A DNA stretch of 64,000 nt from Leifsonia poae (lineage in GTDB: Bacteria; Actinomycetota; Actinomycetes; Actinomycetales; Microbacteriaceae), in contig NZ_BSEN01000013.1 in assembly GCF_027921845.1 (NCBI RefSeq), forward strand, positions 1-64,000, given 5' to 3'. A program made the translations under genes and the position numbers. The notes beneath the pieces were generated by a model, which saw only the letters and a program-made list of their open reading frames with translations, did not search any database and was not told the DNA's origin. Shown one piece after another: positions 1 through 9,120 of this stretch (positions within the stretch are counted from its first letter, which is position 1; every line of letters starts with the position of its first letter).

Positions 1-47
1 GCGGCCGGTGCGCGGCGGGCGACGCCCGGCGGCAGCGGGGGGACGGC

Positions 48-749
48 TCAGAGGAGGTTGAGCGTGACGTCGTCGACGTAGAGCAGCAGCGCGATCAGCA
101 CAGCGAACGTGCCGGTCGCCGCGAGCAGGGCCGGATGCGCCAGCCCGACGATCAGCCGGTGCGTGCGCGGCGCGTCCGCGAGGAACGCCGTCGGGATGCG
201 TGTCTTGCGCGGCCGGGCCTGCCAGCCGCGCAGCCGCGACAGGTACCAGGCGTACCGGACGATCAGCAGCAGCCAGAGGAACAGGATGACCACGGGGGCG
301 GTCGAGACCAGCAGACCGAGGCCGACGCCGAGAGTGTCGACCTCGTTGTTCTTGCCCTCGGACTGCAGCTGCGTCGCGATGGTCGCGCTGAGCACCACCG
401 ACAACGTCCAGGCGACGAAGGCGCCGACGTAGGCGGCGAACCGGCTGAAGAAGTGGCCGAGGACCGATTCCGGCCGGCGCAGGTGGGAGTGCGGCGTCTG
501 GCTGAGCACGATCACGGTCGCCACGAAGGTCGGGAGCACCGCGAGGATCACGATGACGAACCAGTACGCGGCGTGCCAGCTGTAGTGGTCGGCCGGGATG
601 AGCAGCGCGATCCAGAACGCGGCCCAGACCCAGCCGGCGGTCAGAGCGTGCTCCACCAGCCAGGCCGGATGACGCTCCTCGTAGTGAGCGGCCGCCCGGA
701 TCACCGATCGCCGGGCGACGACCTGCTCCACGGGTTCCCGCTCCTCCAT
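48..749 (-). CDS. Multi-pass membrane protein of unknown function
   Basis: A 233-residue protein with about five hydrophobic segments: around residues 40-55, 63-85, 105-125, 140-165 and 210-230. The polar N-terminus is acidic and a basic loop (RLRGWQARPRKTR) precedes the last helix. I recognise no enzyme motif. I chose the ATG at 749 because a TACAGT box (756-761, minus strand) ends exactly six bases upstream, the leaderless spacing seen at several other genes here; a longer reading frame upstream lacks support. It is transcribed divergently from the amidase gene. The function is unknown; a small transporter or a sensor is possible, but nothing in the sequence decides it. Confidence 0.75.
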   Translation of the reverse strand: MEEREPVEQVVARRSVIRAAAHYEERHPAWLVEHALTAGWVWAAFWIALLIPADHYSWHAAYWFVIVILAVLPTFVATVIVLSQTPHSHLRRPESVLGHFFSRFAAYVGAFVAWTLSVVLSATIATQLQSEGKNNEVDTLGVGLGLLVSTAPVVILFLWLLLIVRYAWYLSRLRGWQARPRKTRIPTAFLADAPRTHRLIVGLAHPALLAATGTFAVLIALLLYVDDVTLNLL

Positions 750-868
750 GGCATCACTGTAGTGCGGGCGATCCGGATGGCGCGGGGCCCCGGCACGCGA
801 GCCCTGGCACGCGCGACCCAGCACGCCCGCGCGCCGCCGCCCCGCCCCGCCCGCGCGCGCGGTGGGGA

Positions 869-880
869 TAGCCTCGATGC
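869..880 (+). promoter_or_regulatory. Leaderless-type -10 box of the amidase gene
   Basis: TAGCCT at 869-874 is followed by six bases and then the ATG at 881. No Shine-Dalgarno sequence precedes the ATG. This matches the TANNNT box of actinobacterial leaderless transcripts, in which the mRNA starts at the start codon itself. Confidence 0.6.
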
Positions 881-2308
881 ATGGCCGACCTTCACGAGCT
901 CACCGCCTTGGCCCTCTGGCAGGAACTTCAGACCGGACACGTCTCGCCCCGCGAACTCGCCGCCCATTACCTCGACCGCATCGAACGGCTGAATCCCGAG
1001 CTGGGCGCCTTCGTGACCGTCACGCGGGATGCGGCACTCGAGCGAGCCGACCGCGTCGCGTCCGAGGTGCCCCGGACCGCCCCGCTGTGGGGTCTCCCGT
1101 TCGGCGACAAGGACCTCTGGCAGCGCGCCGGGGTTCCGACCGGCTTCGGATCACGTCTGATGGCCGGCTTCGTGCCGGACTCCTCCGACGAGATCGTGCA
1201 GACGATGGACGACGCCGGTGCGGTGAGCCTGGGCAAGACCAACGCGCCCGAGTTCGGCCTGCCCGCGTACACCGAATCCCTCGCGGCCCCTCCCGCGCGC
1301 AATCCGTGGAACCCAGAACTCGGCGCCGGCGGCTCCAGCGGAGGAGCGGCCGTGGCGGTCGCGAGCGGCATGCTGCCGTTCGCGCCCGGCTCCGACGGCG
1401 GCGGTTCCATCCGCATCCCCGCCGCTGCCTGCGGTCTGGTCGGACTCAAACCGTCGCGCGGACTCGTCCCGGCCGGCAGCGGGATCGACTCGCTGGCCGG
1501 GCTTGTCGTCGATGGTCCGCTCGCCCGCACCACGGCTGACGCCGCCCTCCTGCTCGACGGGATGATCGCCAAACGCGACGGCCGCATCGACCACCACTAC
1601 ACGCTGCGTGCGCCCTACGACGATGACGGTCCCTTCCTCGGCACCGCTGTGCGCGGAGAGGGCCGGTTCCAGCTGGGGGTGATGACGACCTCGGCATGGG
1701 ACGACGCTTACGAGATCACCATCGACTCGGAGGCGCTGGCCGCGCTCGACGCCGCGGTGGACGCGTTCACTGCGATCGGCCACGGGATCGAGCAGACCGC
1801 GCTCACGCCGGACCCGACGTACGCGCCCGCCTTCCGCACGATCTGGCAGGCGGGTGCGGCGCGCATCCCCGCCGAGGGGGAGGCCCTCGACCTGCTGGAG
1901 CCGCTGACGAAGTGGCTCGTCGGCCGTGGCCGCGCCCTTTCGGCGCGCGAGCTGAGCGAGGCGCTCTCGGCCCTCACCGCCTTCGAGCGGTCGCTGATCG
2001 CGCAGCTGTCGTCGTTCGACGCCGTGCTGACCCCGGCCATGGCGATGAGGCCGCGACCGGTCGGCTGGTACGACCCGGATGATGGGGAACGCAACTTCGC
2101 CCAGCAGGTGCAGTACACGCCGTTCACCTCGATGCTGAACGTCTCCGGACTCCCGGCGATCGTGCTGCCCGTCTCGCAGACCGCGGACGGGCTACCGATG
2201 GGCGTGCAGCTCATCGGGCGTCCCGGCGGTGAGCGCACGTTGCTGTCGCTGGCGGCCCAGCTCGAGCGCCGCGTCCGCTGGCAGCTGCGCTACCCGCCCA
2301 CCTGGTGA
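881..2308 (+). CDS. Amidase signature family amidase
   Basis: A 475-residue member of the amidase signature family, which hydrolyses carboxamides to acids and ammonia with a Ser-cisSer-Lys triad. All three elements are visible: Lys77 in GLPFGDKDLW, the cis-Ser near residue 152 in GGSSGG, and the nucleophile near Ser176 in DGGGSIRIP. The length is normal for the family. It has no signal peptide, so it should be cytosolic. There are no gatA or gatC partners nearby, so a stand-alone catabolic amidase is likelier than a GatCAB subunit. Its 3' end overlaps the convergent MmcQ/YjbR-like gene by 19 bases. The substrate cannot be deduced. Confidence 0.9.
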   Translation: MADLHELTALALWQELQTGHVSPRELAAHYLDRIERLNPELGAFVTVTRDAALERADRVASEVPRTAPLWGLPFGDKDLWQRAGVPTGFGSRLMAGFVPDSSDEIVQTMDDAGAVSLGKTNAPEFGLPAYTESLAAPPARNPWNPELGAGGSSGGAAVAVASGMLPFAPGSDGGGSIRIPAAACGLVGLKPSRGLVPAGSGIDSLAGLVVDGPLARTTADAALLLDGMIAKRDGRIDHHYTLRAPYDDDGPFLGTAVRGEGRFQLGVMTTSAWDDAYEITIDSEALAALDAAVDAFTAIGHGIEQTALTPDPTYAPAFRTIWQAGAARIPAEGEALDLLEPLTKWLVGRGRALSARELSEALSALTAFERSLIAQLSSFDAVLTPAMAMRPRPVGWYDPDDGERNFAQQVQYTPFTSMLNVSGLPAIVLPVSQTADGLPMGVQLIGRPGGERTLLSLAAQLERRVRWQLRYPPTW

Positions 2309-2619
2309 CGGAGGGATGCGGGGGCACGCGCGAGCCACGCATCCGTCACGAGTTCGCGCATCAGCTCGGGGTCGATGGTGCCGAAGTCGACGAGCGCGGA
2401 GCTGAGCCGGCCGGCGAACCAGCGCTCCGAGCAGTGCTCGGGCCACGCGGCGACGGCCTCTCGGATGCCGAGTTCGCCGAGCATCAGGTGCACGGTCGAT
2501 CCCTGCAGCATCGTGGCGAAGCGCGTTCCGCGCACGCGGAACGCGGGCAGCCCGCCGTGCTCGTACTCCTCCGTCTCGGGGAGGGCGAGGGCCAGGGCAC
2601 GCACGGCGTCGGCGTCCAT
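2290..2619 (-). CDS. MmcQ/YjbR family protein
   Basis: A 109-residue protein matching the MmcQ/YjbR family: it opens with LALALPETEEYEHGGLPAFRV and ends with the typical tract around DPELMRELVTDAWLARAP. The family has a double-wing fold called DNA-binding by similarity, but no activity is established for most members. A leaderless-type box, TACCCT on the minus strand (2626-2631), ends six bases before the ATG at 2619. It is a single gene, convergent with and overlapping the amidase gene. Confidence 0.85.
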   Translation of the reverse strand: MDADAVRALALALPETEEYEHGGLPAFRVRGTRFATMLQGSTVHLMLGELGIREAVAAWPEHCSERWFAGRLSSALVDFGTIDPELMRELVTDAWLARAPASLRHQVGG

Positions 2620-2668
2620 GCGCCCAGGGTAGTCCGCGCCGGGTCGGTGCGGCGACGTCGGCCGATAC

Positions 2669-2716
2669 GTTGACCGACGGATGCGTTGACCGACGAATGC
2701 GTTGACCGGTGGATGG
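2669..2716. repeat. Three tandem 16-bp repeats upstream of the decarboxylase gene
   Basis: Three consecutive 16-mers at 2669-2684, 2685-2700 and 2701-2716, each starting GTTGACCG and ending near GGATG or GAATG. The first two differ at one position and the third diverges in its second half. They lie just before the ribosome-binding site of the PLP decarboxylase gene. Each unit contains TTGACC, which resembles a -35 hexamer. They may be iterated regulator sites or slippage repeats. Confidence 0.75.
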
Positions 2717-2737
2717 AGCGGGAGGAGAATCCACCGG

Positions 2738-4135
2738 GTGAGCGGTGATCAGCACGATCCTCGCGCCGACACCTTCGAGGAGGTGCTCGGGGAGACGTCA
2801 GCGCTCGCCGGCCGCTGGCTCGACGGCGTGCGCGAGGGCAGCATCCCGCCCCGCGCCGGTATCGACGAGGTGAAGGATGCGCTCGGCAGATCCCTTCCGG
2901 CGCGCGGCGACGATGCGATCGCTGTTCTCCGACGGCTCGCGGATGCGGTCGAACCCGGACTCATGCGGATGGACTCGCCGCGATTCTACGGCTGGGTGAT
3001 CGGCGGCACGCAGCCGGTGTCGCTCGGCGCGGACTGGCTCGTCTCGTCCTGGGATCAGAACGCCGCCATGCGCGCCGTCACGCCGGGGGTGGTCGCCGCC
3101 GAGGAGCTCGCGGGCGGCTGGCTCGTCGACCTGCTCGGCCTGCCGCCGTCGGCGGAGGTCGGATTCGTCACCGGCGCGACCACGGCGAACGCGGTCGGGA
3201 TGATCGCGGGGCGCGACGAGGTGCTGCGGCGCGCGGGCTGGGATGCGCGTACCGATGGTCTGGCGGGCGGGCCCCGGGTGCGGTTCATCGCGGGGCAGGA
3301 ACGGCACATCTCGGTGGACGACGCCGGACGCTACGCGGGGCTCGGCGTGCCGGCCGTTGTGGCCTCGGACGCTCAGGGTCGCATCCGGGTCGATGCGTTG
3401 AGGGACGCGCTGGCGGAAGGCAGCGGACCGGCGCTCGTCTGCCTGCAGGCGGGGAATGTGCACTCCGGCGCGTTCGACGACTTCGCTGCGGCGATCGCGG
3501 TGGCGCACGACGCCGGTGCGTGGGTGCACGTCGACGGGGCGTTCGGGCTCTGGGCCGCGGTGACGCCCGGGCTCTCGCACCTCACGGCGGGGATGGCGGG
3601 CGCGGACTCTTGGGCGACGGACGCGCACAAGACGCTGAACGTCCCCTACGACTCGGGGATCGCGATCGTCGCCGACCCGACAGCGCTCTATTCGGCCTTC
3701 ACTCAGCAGGCCGCCTATCTGGCGGCGAGTGCCGACGTCGGCGACCCCAGCCAGAGGGTGCTCGAGCTCTCGCGGCGGGCGCGCGGCGTACCCGTCTGGG
3801 CGGCGCTCGCGCGGCTCGGGCGTGACGGCGTCGCCGACCTCGTGCAGACTCTCGCTGACGGGGCTGCCGCGCTCGCCGCCGGGCTGCGCACGGTGCCCGG
3901 CGTGAGCATCCTGAACGACGTGGTCTACACGCAGGTGTGCGTCGCGTTCGGCGACGACGAGACGACGCGGGCGGTCGCTGCCGCCGTCGACGCGTCGGGA
4001 ACGGCGTACGGCTCGCCCTCCCAGTGGCAGGGGCGTGCGGTGCTGCGCTTCTCGGTGAGCAACTGGCTCACGTCGCCCGACGACGTCGAGCGCACGGTCG
4101 AGGTCGTACGGGAGGCGATCGGCCGCCGGTCGTAG
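2738..4135 (+). CDS. PLP-dependent group II decarboxylase-like enzyme
   Basis: A 465-residue fold-type I PLP enzyme of the group II decarboxylase/aromatic-amino-acid decarboxylase kind. The PLP lysine is evident in WATDAHKTLNVPYDSG, preceded by HVDGAFGLWAA, which holds the cofactor aspartate. The N-terminal FYGWVIGG and SWDQNAAMR segments fit the family's substrate-side motifs. I chose the GTG at 2738 because GGAGGAG (2721-2727) sits at proper spacing; an upstream in-frame start lacks one. A member of this family may be a decarboxylase, an aldolase or a sphingosine-lyase relative, and the substrate is not predictable. The gene converges on the gamma-glutamyltransferase-like gene with seven bases between the ends. 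Confidence 0.85.
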   Translation: MSGDQHDPRADTFEEVLGETSALAGRWLDGVREGSIPPRAGIDEVKDALGRSLPARGDDAIAVLRRLADAVEPGLMRMDSPRFYGWVIGGTQPVSLGADWLVSSWDQNAAMRAVTPGVVAAEELAGGWLVDLLGLPPSAEVGFVTGATTANAVGMIAGRDEVLRRAGWDARTDGLAGGPRVRFIAGQERHISVDDAGRYAGLGVPAVVASDAQGRIRVDALRDALAEGSGPALVCLQAGNVHSGAFDDFAAAIAVAHDAGAWVHVDGAFGLWAAVTPGLSHLTAGMAGADSWATDAHKTLNVPYDSGIAIVADPTALYSAFTQQAAYLAASADVGDPSQRVLELSRRARGVPVWAALARLGRDGVADLVQTLADGAAALAAGLRTVPGVSILNDVVYTQVCVAFGDDETTRAVAAAVDASGTAYGSPSQWQGRAVLRFSVSNWLTSPDDVERTVEVVREAIGRRS

Positions 4136-4142
4136 GGGCGGT

Positions 4143-5954
4143 TCAGCGCCCGGCCGCGTATCCCTGCGCGCTCCGGGGGTTCGCCGCCGCGGTCAGCACG
4201 CCGCGCTCGCGATCGCGCCCGACCGACGAGAGCCGCCCGAGCGACCAGTCTCCCGCGCGGGTGATCACGTGTCCGCGCGCCTGCAGGCCGTCGATCACCG
4301 CGTCACCGAGCCGGTCCTCGACGACGGCGCCGGCCGGCTCCCAGGTGCGGGGCCAGAACGATCCCGCGAGCGAGGTCGTGTGCAGCGCCGGGGCGTCGAT
4401 CGCCGCCTGCGGCGAGTATCCGCCGACGATCGTGCGGAGCAGGTAGAGCAGCTGCCACTGGTCCTGCTGGTCGCCGCCCGGCGATCCCAGTGCCGTCACC
4501 GGAAGTCCGTCACGGAGCACGAGCGTCGGCGTCAGCGTCGTGCGCGGTCGCCGCCCGGGAACCAGCGTGGAGGTCGAGCCCTCCTCGAGCCAGGTCATCT
4601 GCAAGCGGGTGCCGAGGCAGAAGCCGAGCGACGGGATCGTCGGCGAGGACTGCAGCCATCCGCCCGAGGGCGTGGCCGAGACGATGTTGCCCCAGCGGTC
4701 GACGACGTCGATGTGGCAGGTGTCGCCGCGCGTCTCTCCCGTCACGGCGACGGTCGGTTCGCCCACGCCGGCGATGGCCGAGCGGGCGCTGCCGTCGGTG
4801 GGGGTGCCGTACTCGGTGCGCAGCGGGGGTACGAAGGGCTCGACGCCCGCGACGGATCCGGGACGGAACTCGGCGGACGCCGTGTCGCCGATGAGCGCCC
4901 GGCGCTCGGCCGCGTACGTGGGGGAGAGCAGCACGTCGAGCGGCACGTCGCCGTCGCCGTAGTACGCCTCGCGATCCGCGTAGGCGAGCTTCTGCGCCTC
5001 GAGGATCGTGTGCGCGCCGAGCTCGCTCGACGGATCGAGGCGCTCGTCGTAGTCGAACCCGTCGAGGATGGCCAAGGTCTGCAGCAGCGCGGGCCCCTGG
5101 CCCCACGCGCCTGTCTTCGCGATCGTGTGCCCGCGGAACTCGAGCGTGACGGGCTCCTCGTACGACGCGTCGTAGGCGGCGAAGTCGTCGACGGTGATCA
5201 CCCCGGCGTGGTCGGTGCCGGAGGAGTGGCGGTGCGGCTGTGCGAGGAAGGCCGCCGCCTCGCGGGCGACGTGGCCGGTCTTCCACTCCGTGCGGGCGGC
5301 GTCGATGCGCCCGACGCGATCGGCCGCGGCGGCGCCGGCGTCGATCAGGCGGGCGAGCACGTCGGCGTAGGCCGGATTGACGATGATCTCACCGGGCCGC
5401 GGCGGGCGGCCCTCCGGCATCCAGTGCGCGGCGGAGGTGGTCCAGTGCTCGGTGAACAGGCGATGCACGGTGGCGATCGTCCGCGCCACCCGCTCGAGCA
5501 CCGGATGCCCGTCCCTGGCGTACCTGATGGCGAACGCGAGCACGTCGGCGAGCTCCCAGGTGCCGTGATCGCGCAGCAGGAGCAGCCAGGCGTCGACGGC
5601 GCCCGGCACGGCGGCCGCGAGGGCACCGGATCCCGGCACGAGGTCGAGACCTTCGCCGAGGTAGTGCTCGCGGGTGGCGCCGGCTGGAGCGGGGCCCTGC
5701 CCGGAGAGCACGGTGGGCGAGGCGTCGTCGCCCGCCTGGAAGATCGCGACCAGATCGCCGCCTGGGCCGTTGAGGTGGGGCTCGACGACGTGCAGCACGA
5801 AGGCGCCGGCGACGGCGGCGTCGAACGCGTTGCCGCCGCGCTCCAGCACGGCCTGCGCGCTGGCCGTTGCGAGCCAGTGCGTCGAGGCGGACATCCCGAA
5901 GGTGCCCTCGAGCGTCGGGCGGGTGGTGAACGACGGCGGCGGCGTGAATCCCAT
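4143..5954 (-). CDS. Gamma-glutamyltransferase-like Ntn hydrolase
   Basis: A 603-residue member of the gamma-glutamyltranspeptidase family, which is made as a proenzyme that cuts itself just before a catalytic threonine. The N-terminal GGNAFDAAVA and NGPGGD motifs are present. The probable nucleophile is Thr412 in GDTCHIDVVDRWGN, followed by the family's SATPSGG and PGRRPRTTLTPTLV segments. No signal peptide is visible, so unlike classical secreted enzymes it appears cytosolic; it may act on gamma-glutamyl amides or acyl side chains rather than glutathione. The ATG at 5954 is favoured over a GTG three bases upstream because TAGCCT (minus strand, 5961-5966) lies six bases away, giving a leaderless start. 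Confidence 0.88.
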   Translation of the reverse strand: MGFTPPPSFTTRPTLEGTFGMSASTHWLATASAQAVLERGGNAFDAAVAGAFVLHVVEPHLNGPGGDLVAIFQAGDDASPTVLSGQGPAPAGATREHYLGEGLDLVPGSGALAAAVPGAVDAWLLLLRDHGTWELADVLAFAIRYARDGHPVLERVARTIATVHRLFTEHWTTSAAHWMPEGRPPRPGEIIVNPAYADVLARLIDAGAAAADRVGRIDAARTEWKTGHVAREAAAFLAQPHRHSSGTDHAGVITVDDFAAYDASYEEPVTLEFRGHTIAKTGAWGQGPALLQTLAILDGFDYDERLDPSSELGAHTILEAQKLAYADREAYYGDGDVPLDVLLSPTYAAERRALIGDTASAEFRPGSVAGVEPFVPPLRTEYGTPTDGSARSAIAGVGEPTVAVTGETRGDTCHIDVVDRWGNIVSATPSGGWLQSSPTIPSLGFCLGTRLQMTWLEEGSTSTLVPGRRPRTTLTPTLVLRDGLPVTALGSPGGDQQDQWQLLYLLRTIVGGYSPQAAIDAPALHTTSLAGSFWPRTWEPAGAVVEDRLGDAVIDGLQARGHVITRAGDWSLGRLSSVGRDRERGVLTAAANPRSAQGYAAGR

Positions 5955-6035
5955 CACGCCAGGCTATACATTCATTCGCCGCGGGTCGGCGCGGCCGTGC
6001 GGCCGTGCGTCGGCGTGCGCCGGCGGACCGCTCGG

Positions 6036-6434
6036 CTAGCTGACCGGCCCGGTGTACTTCTCGCCCGGGCCCTTGCCGATCGGGTCGGGGATGGGCGACG
6101 CCTCGCGGAACGCGAGCTGCAGCGACCGCAGGCCGTCGCGCAGGCTGCGCGCGTGCTGGTCGCCCAGGTGCGCCGCGCTGGCCGTGACGAGCCCGGCGAG
6201 GGCGTCGATGAGCTTGCGCGCCTCGTCGAGGTCGGTCTGCGCATCCGGATCGTCGGCGAGCCCGCACTTGACCGCTGCCGCGCTCATGAGGTGGACTGCC
6301 GTGGTGGTGATGACCTCGACCGCCGGCACCTCGGCGATGTCGCGCAGAGCCTCGTCGTAGGTCTCCTCGTACGTGTCGCCGATGACGTCGACGGGCTCGC
6401 TGCCGGCGGGCTCGACGGGGGGTGTGTCGCTCAC
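6036..6434 (-). CDS. DUF1844 family protein
   Basis: A 132-residue acidic protein of the DUF1844 family, recognisable from the helical region with VHLMSAAAVKCGL and DLDEARKLIDALAGL. The family has no established function; its genes commonly sit beside infC in actinobacteria, as here. The start is GTG at 6434, preceded on the minus strand by GAGGAA at good spacing. It is divergent from the infC operon and may share its 5' region. The C-terminal tail (IPDPIGKGPGEKYTGPVS) is probably disordered. Confidence 0.85.
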   Translation of the reverse strand: MSDTPPVEPAGSEPVDVIGDTYEETYDEALRDIAEVPAVEVITTTAVHLMSAAAVKCGLADDPDAQTDLDEARKLIDALAGLVTASAAHLGDQHARSLRDGLRSLQLAFREASPIPDPIGKGPGEKYTGPVS

Positions 6435-6447
6435 TGCGTTCCTCTGC

Positions 6448-6453
6448 TAGAAT
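6448..6453 (+). promoter_or_regulatory. Candidate -10 box of the infC operon
   Basis: TAGAAT at 6448-6453 would start transcription near 6460. That places a short perfect hairpin (6465-6480) at the very 5' end of the message and gives a leader of about 240 bases. No convincing -35 hexamer is visible. Confidence 0.4.
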
Positions 6454-6464
6454 TGCTCGGGCTT

Positions 6465-6609
6465 CGAGACATCTGTCTCGGACGAAAGTGGAGATTCCTC
6501 CCACCCGCGCTTGACCGCTTACAAGGTTACCGGGTTGTTGCACTCCGCCAACGCGCGCAAGCGCGGGGGTAGTCAGGGTGTGGTACCAAGCCTGCGAGAG
6601 ATTCGCAGG
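6465..6609 (+). promoter_or_regulatory. Structured leader of the infC-rpmI-rplT operon
   Basis: Three perfect short hairpins lie in the untranslated leader. At 6465-6480 CGAGAC pairs with GTCTCG around an ATCT loop. At 6552-6565 CGCGC pairs with GCGCG around GCAA, a GNRA-type tetraloop. At 6591-6609 CCTGCGA pairs with TCGCAGG around five bases. IF3/L35/L20 operons in other bacteria are autoregulated through leader RNA bound by L20 or by IF3 discrimination of the start codon. I infer a similar role here without a match to a named RNA family. Confidence 0.5.
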
Positions 6610-6700
6610 AGTGTGTTGGTGCGTGGAAAATCCTCTTTCGCCGCTTTCGTCATCCGACGGGAGCGTGGCAGCAAGCATCGCTTGATCAGAGGAGAAAAGC

Positions 6701-7356
<656 letters not shown>

Positions 7357-7357
<1 letters not shown>

Positions 7358-7551
7358 TGCCCAAGCAGAAGACTCATTCCGGGGCCAAGAAGCGCTTCAA
7401 GATCACCGGCAGCGGCAAGGTCATGAAGCAGCAGGCCGGTATGCGCCACCACCTGGAGGTCAAGTCCAGCGACCGCAAGCGCCGGCTCAACCAGGATCAG
7501 GTCGTGCCCGAGGTGGATGCCAAGGTCATCCGCCGGATGCTCGGCAAGTAG
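7357..7551 (+). CDS. rpmI: 50S ribosomal protein L35
   Basis: A 64-residue basic protein with the L35 signature: [20 protein letters not shown] at the start, followed by [12 protein letters not shown]. It is part of the large ribosomal subunit. Its ATG overlaps the infC TAA by one base (TAATG), so translation is probably coupled. It lies between infC and rplT, the usual order. Confidence 0.98.
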
Positions 7552-7580
7552 AACCCCGACGTAAGAGGAAGTAAAGACAA

Positions 7581-7973
7581 ATGGCAAGAGTAAAGAGGGC
7601 GGTCAACGCCCACAAGAAGCGTCGGGTCATCCTTGAGCGTGCAGAGGGCTACCGCGGTCAGCGGTCGCGCCTGTACCGCAAGGCCAAGGAGCAGGTCACT
7701 CACTCGCTGGTCTACAGCTACCGTGACCGCCGTGCCCGCAAGGGCGACTTCCGTCGCCTGTGGATCCAGCGCATCAACGCTGCGAGCCGCGCGAACGGCC
7801 TCACCTACAACCGTCTGATCCAGGGTCTGGGTCTGGCCGGTGTCGAGGTCGACCGTCGCATCCTCGCCGACCTGGCCGTCAACGAGCCCGCCACGTTCGC
7901 GGCCCTCGTCAAGACCGCCAAGAACGCCCTTCCCGCCGACACGTCGGCACCGAAGGCCGGCGCAGCGGCATAG
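7581..7973 (+). CDS. rplT: 50S ribosomal protein L20
   Basis: A 130-residue L20 protein starting [15 protein letters not shown], with [20 protein letters not shown] and [12 protein letters not shown], all family hallmarks. L20 binds 23S rRNA early in 50S assembly and in other bacteria represses its own operon through the leader mRNA. AGAGGAA precedes the ATG. A strong inverted repeat follows 15 bases after the stop. The last ten or so residues ([12 protein letters not shown]) are a dispensable-looking tail. Confidence 0.98.
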   Translation: MARVKRAVNAHKKRRVILERAEGYRGQRSRLYRKAKEQVTHSLVYSYRDRRARKGDFRRLWIQRINAASRANGLTYNRLIQGLGLAGVEVDRRILADLAVNEPATFAALVKTAKNALPADTSAPKAGAAA

Positions 7974-7988
7974 TCGCACCCTTTCACG

Positions 7989-8058
7989 ATCGAGCCCGAC
8001 GTCGTTCGGCCGGAACCCTTGTGTTTCGCCCGCAACGAGGTCGGGCTCGATTGCTTTT
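7989..8058 (+). terminator. Terminator of infC-rpmI-rplT
   Basis: An 18-base arm at 7989-8006 (beginning ATCGAGCCCGAC) pairs with 8034-8051 with one mismatch around a 27-base loop. TTGCTTTT follows. The position right after rplT and the T-rich end support an intrinsic terminator. Confidence 0.8.
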
Positions 8059-8078
8059 GCGCCCACTAGGCTGGTGCC

Positions 8079-8894
8079 ATGCTTGACAACCCGCGCTCAC
8101 CGCGCGTTCGGGCCGTGGCCAAACTGGCGAAGCGAGGAGCGCGGTCGGAGACCGGGCTCTTCTTGCTGGAGGGGCCGCAGGCGGTCGCCGAGGCGCTGAC
8201 GTTCCGACCCGAGCTGGTCGTCGAGCTCTACGCGACGCCGACAGCGCTGGAGCGCTACAGCGACATCGCGCAGACGGCCGTCGAGGCCGGCGTCGATGTC
8301 GAGTTCGTGACGGAGCACGTGCTCGAGGCGATGGCCGACACGGTCACGCCGCAGGGTTTCGTCGCGGTCTGCCGGCAGTTCCCCACGTCGATCCGCGACA
8401 TCTTCTCGGGCGAGCCCCGCCTCGTGGCGGTGCTCGAGGAGGTGCGCGATCCCGGCAACGCGGGAACGATCATCCGGGCCGCCGACTCGGCCGGTGCCGA
8501 CGCGGTCGTGCTCACGGGCCGCACGGTCGACCTCTACAACCCCAAGGTCGTCCGTTCGACGACGGGATCGCTCTTCCATGTGCCGGTCGCCGTCGGCGCG
8601 ACACTCGACGACGTGATCGAGCGCGCACACGCCGCCGGTCTGCAGGTGCTCGCGGCGGACGTGAAGGGGGAGGATCTCCTCGCGGCCCGCACCGACGGCC
8701 AGCTCGCCCGCCCGACGACGTGGGTCTTCGGCAACGAGGCCCGCGGGCTCCCCGACGAGCTGCTCACGCTGGTCGACCGGGTCGTGACCGTGCCGATCTA
8801 CGGCCGCGCCGAGTCGATGAACCTCGCGACGGCGGCCAGTGTCTGCCTCTACGAGTCGGCGTTCGCGCAGCGCTCCTCCGAGCTCTTCGACTGA
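8079..8894 (+). CDS. SpoU/TrmH family rRNA 2'-O-methyltransferase
   Basis: A 271-residue SPOUT methyltransferase with an N-terminal substrate-binding domain (FLLEGPQAVAEAL) and the trefoil-knot SAM domain. It shows motif 1 (VRDPGNAGTIIRAADSAGAD), motif 2 (WVFGNEARGLPDELL) and motif 3 (VPIYGRAESMNLATAASVCLYE). The family methylates ribose 2'-OH in rRNA or tRNA. Its place between rplT and pheS matches the tsnR-like gene of other actinobacteria, but the exact target base is not deducible. A leaderless-type TAGGCT box (8067-8072) lies six bases before the ATG, so it has its own promoter after the rplT terminator. Confidence 0.9.
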   Translation: MLDNPRSPRVRAVAKLAKRGARSETGLFLLEGPQAVAEALTFRPELVVELYATPTALERYSDIAQTAVEAGVDVEFVTEHVLEAMADTVTPQGFVAVCRQFPTSIRDIFSGEPRLVAVLEEVRDPGNAGTIIRAADSAGADAVVLTGRTVDLYNPKVVRSTTGSLFHVPVAVGATLDDVIERAHAAGLQVLAADVKGEDLLAARTDGQLARPTTWVFGNEARGLPDELLTLVDRVVTVPIYGRAESMNLATAASVCLYESAFAQRSSELFD

Positions 8895-8926
8895 CGCGCT
8901 GCGTCTCCCCGCGTCTCCCTTCGTCT

Positions 8927-8999
8927 CTTTTCATTGAGGGGTGGCAAATTCGCCCGGTACCGGCGTGTTTAGACGCATTCGCCACCCCTCAACGAAAAG
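8927..8999. repeat. Long intergenic inverted repeat after the methyltransferase gene
   Basis: Arms of 23 bases (8927-8949 and 8977-8999, core TTGAGGGGTGGC) pair with two mismatches around a 27-base loop. The loop itself contains the palindrome CCGGTACCGG. It lies between the methyltransferase gene and pheS. The right arm continues into AAAAGG rather than a T-run on the plus strand, though the left arm begins CTTTTC. A terminator, a REP-like element or both are possible. Confidence 0.75.
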
Positions 9000-9106
9000 G
9001 CGGCGGCCGGATGCGTCCGTCGCCGGAACGAGCGTCGCCCGACCGGAGGGTCTCTGGGACGCCGCATACGAGGTGTACTCGGAGGCCGACGCGCGCTGAG
9101 CGCCAC

Positions 9107-9120
9107 TAAACTTGGGTACC
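9107..9120 (+). promoter_or_regulatory. -10 box of pheST
   Basis: TAAACT at 9107-9112 is followed eight bases later by the GTG start of pheS. There is no convincing ribosome-binding site, which suggests a leaderless pheST message. Confidence 0.5.

Noticed and set aside
4269-6572. A 767-codon plus-strand frame opposite the gamma-glutamyltransferase-like and DUF1844 genes
   Set aside because: It crosses two recognised genes and their promoters and has no recognisable domain.
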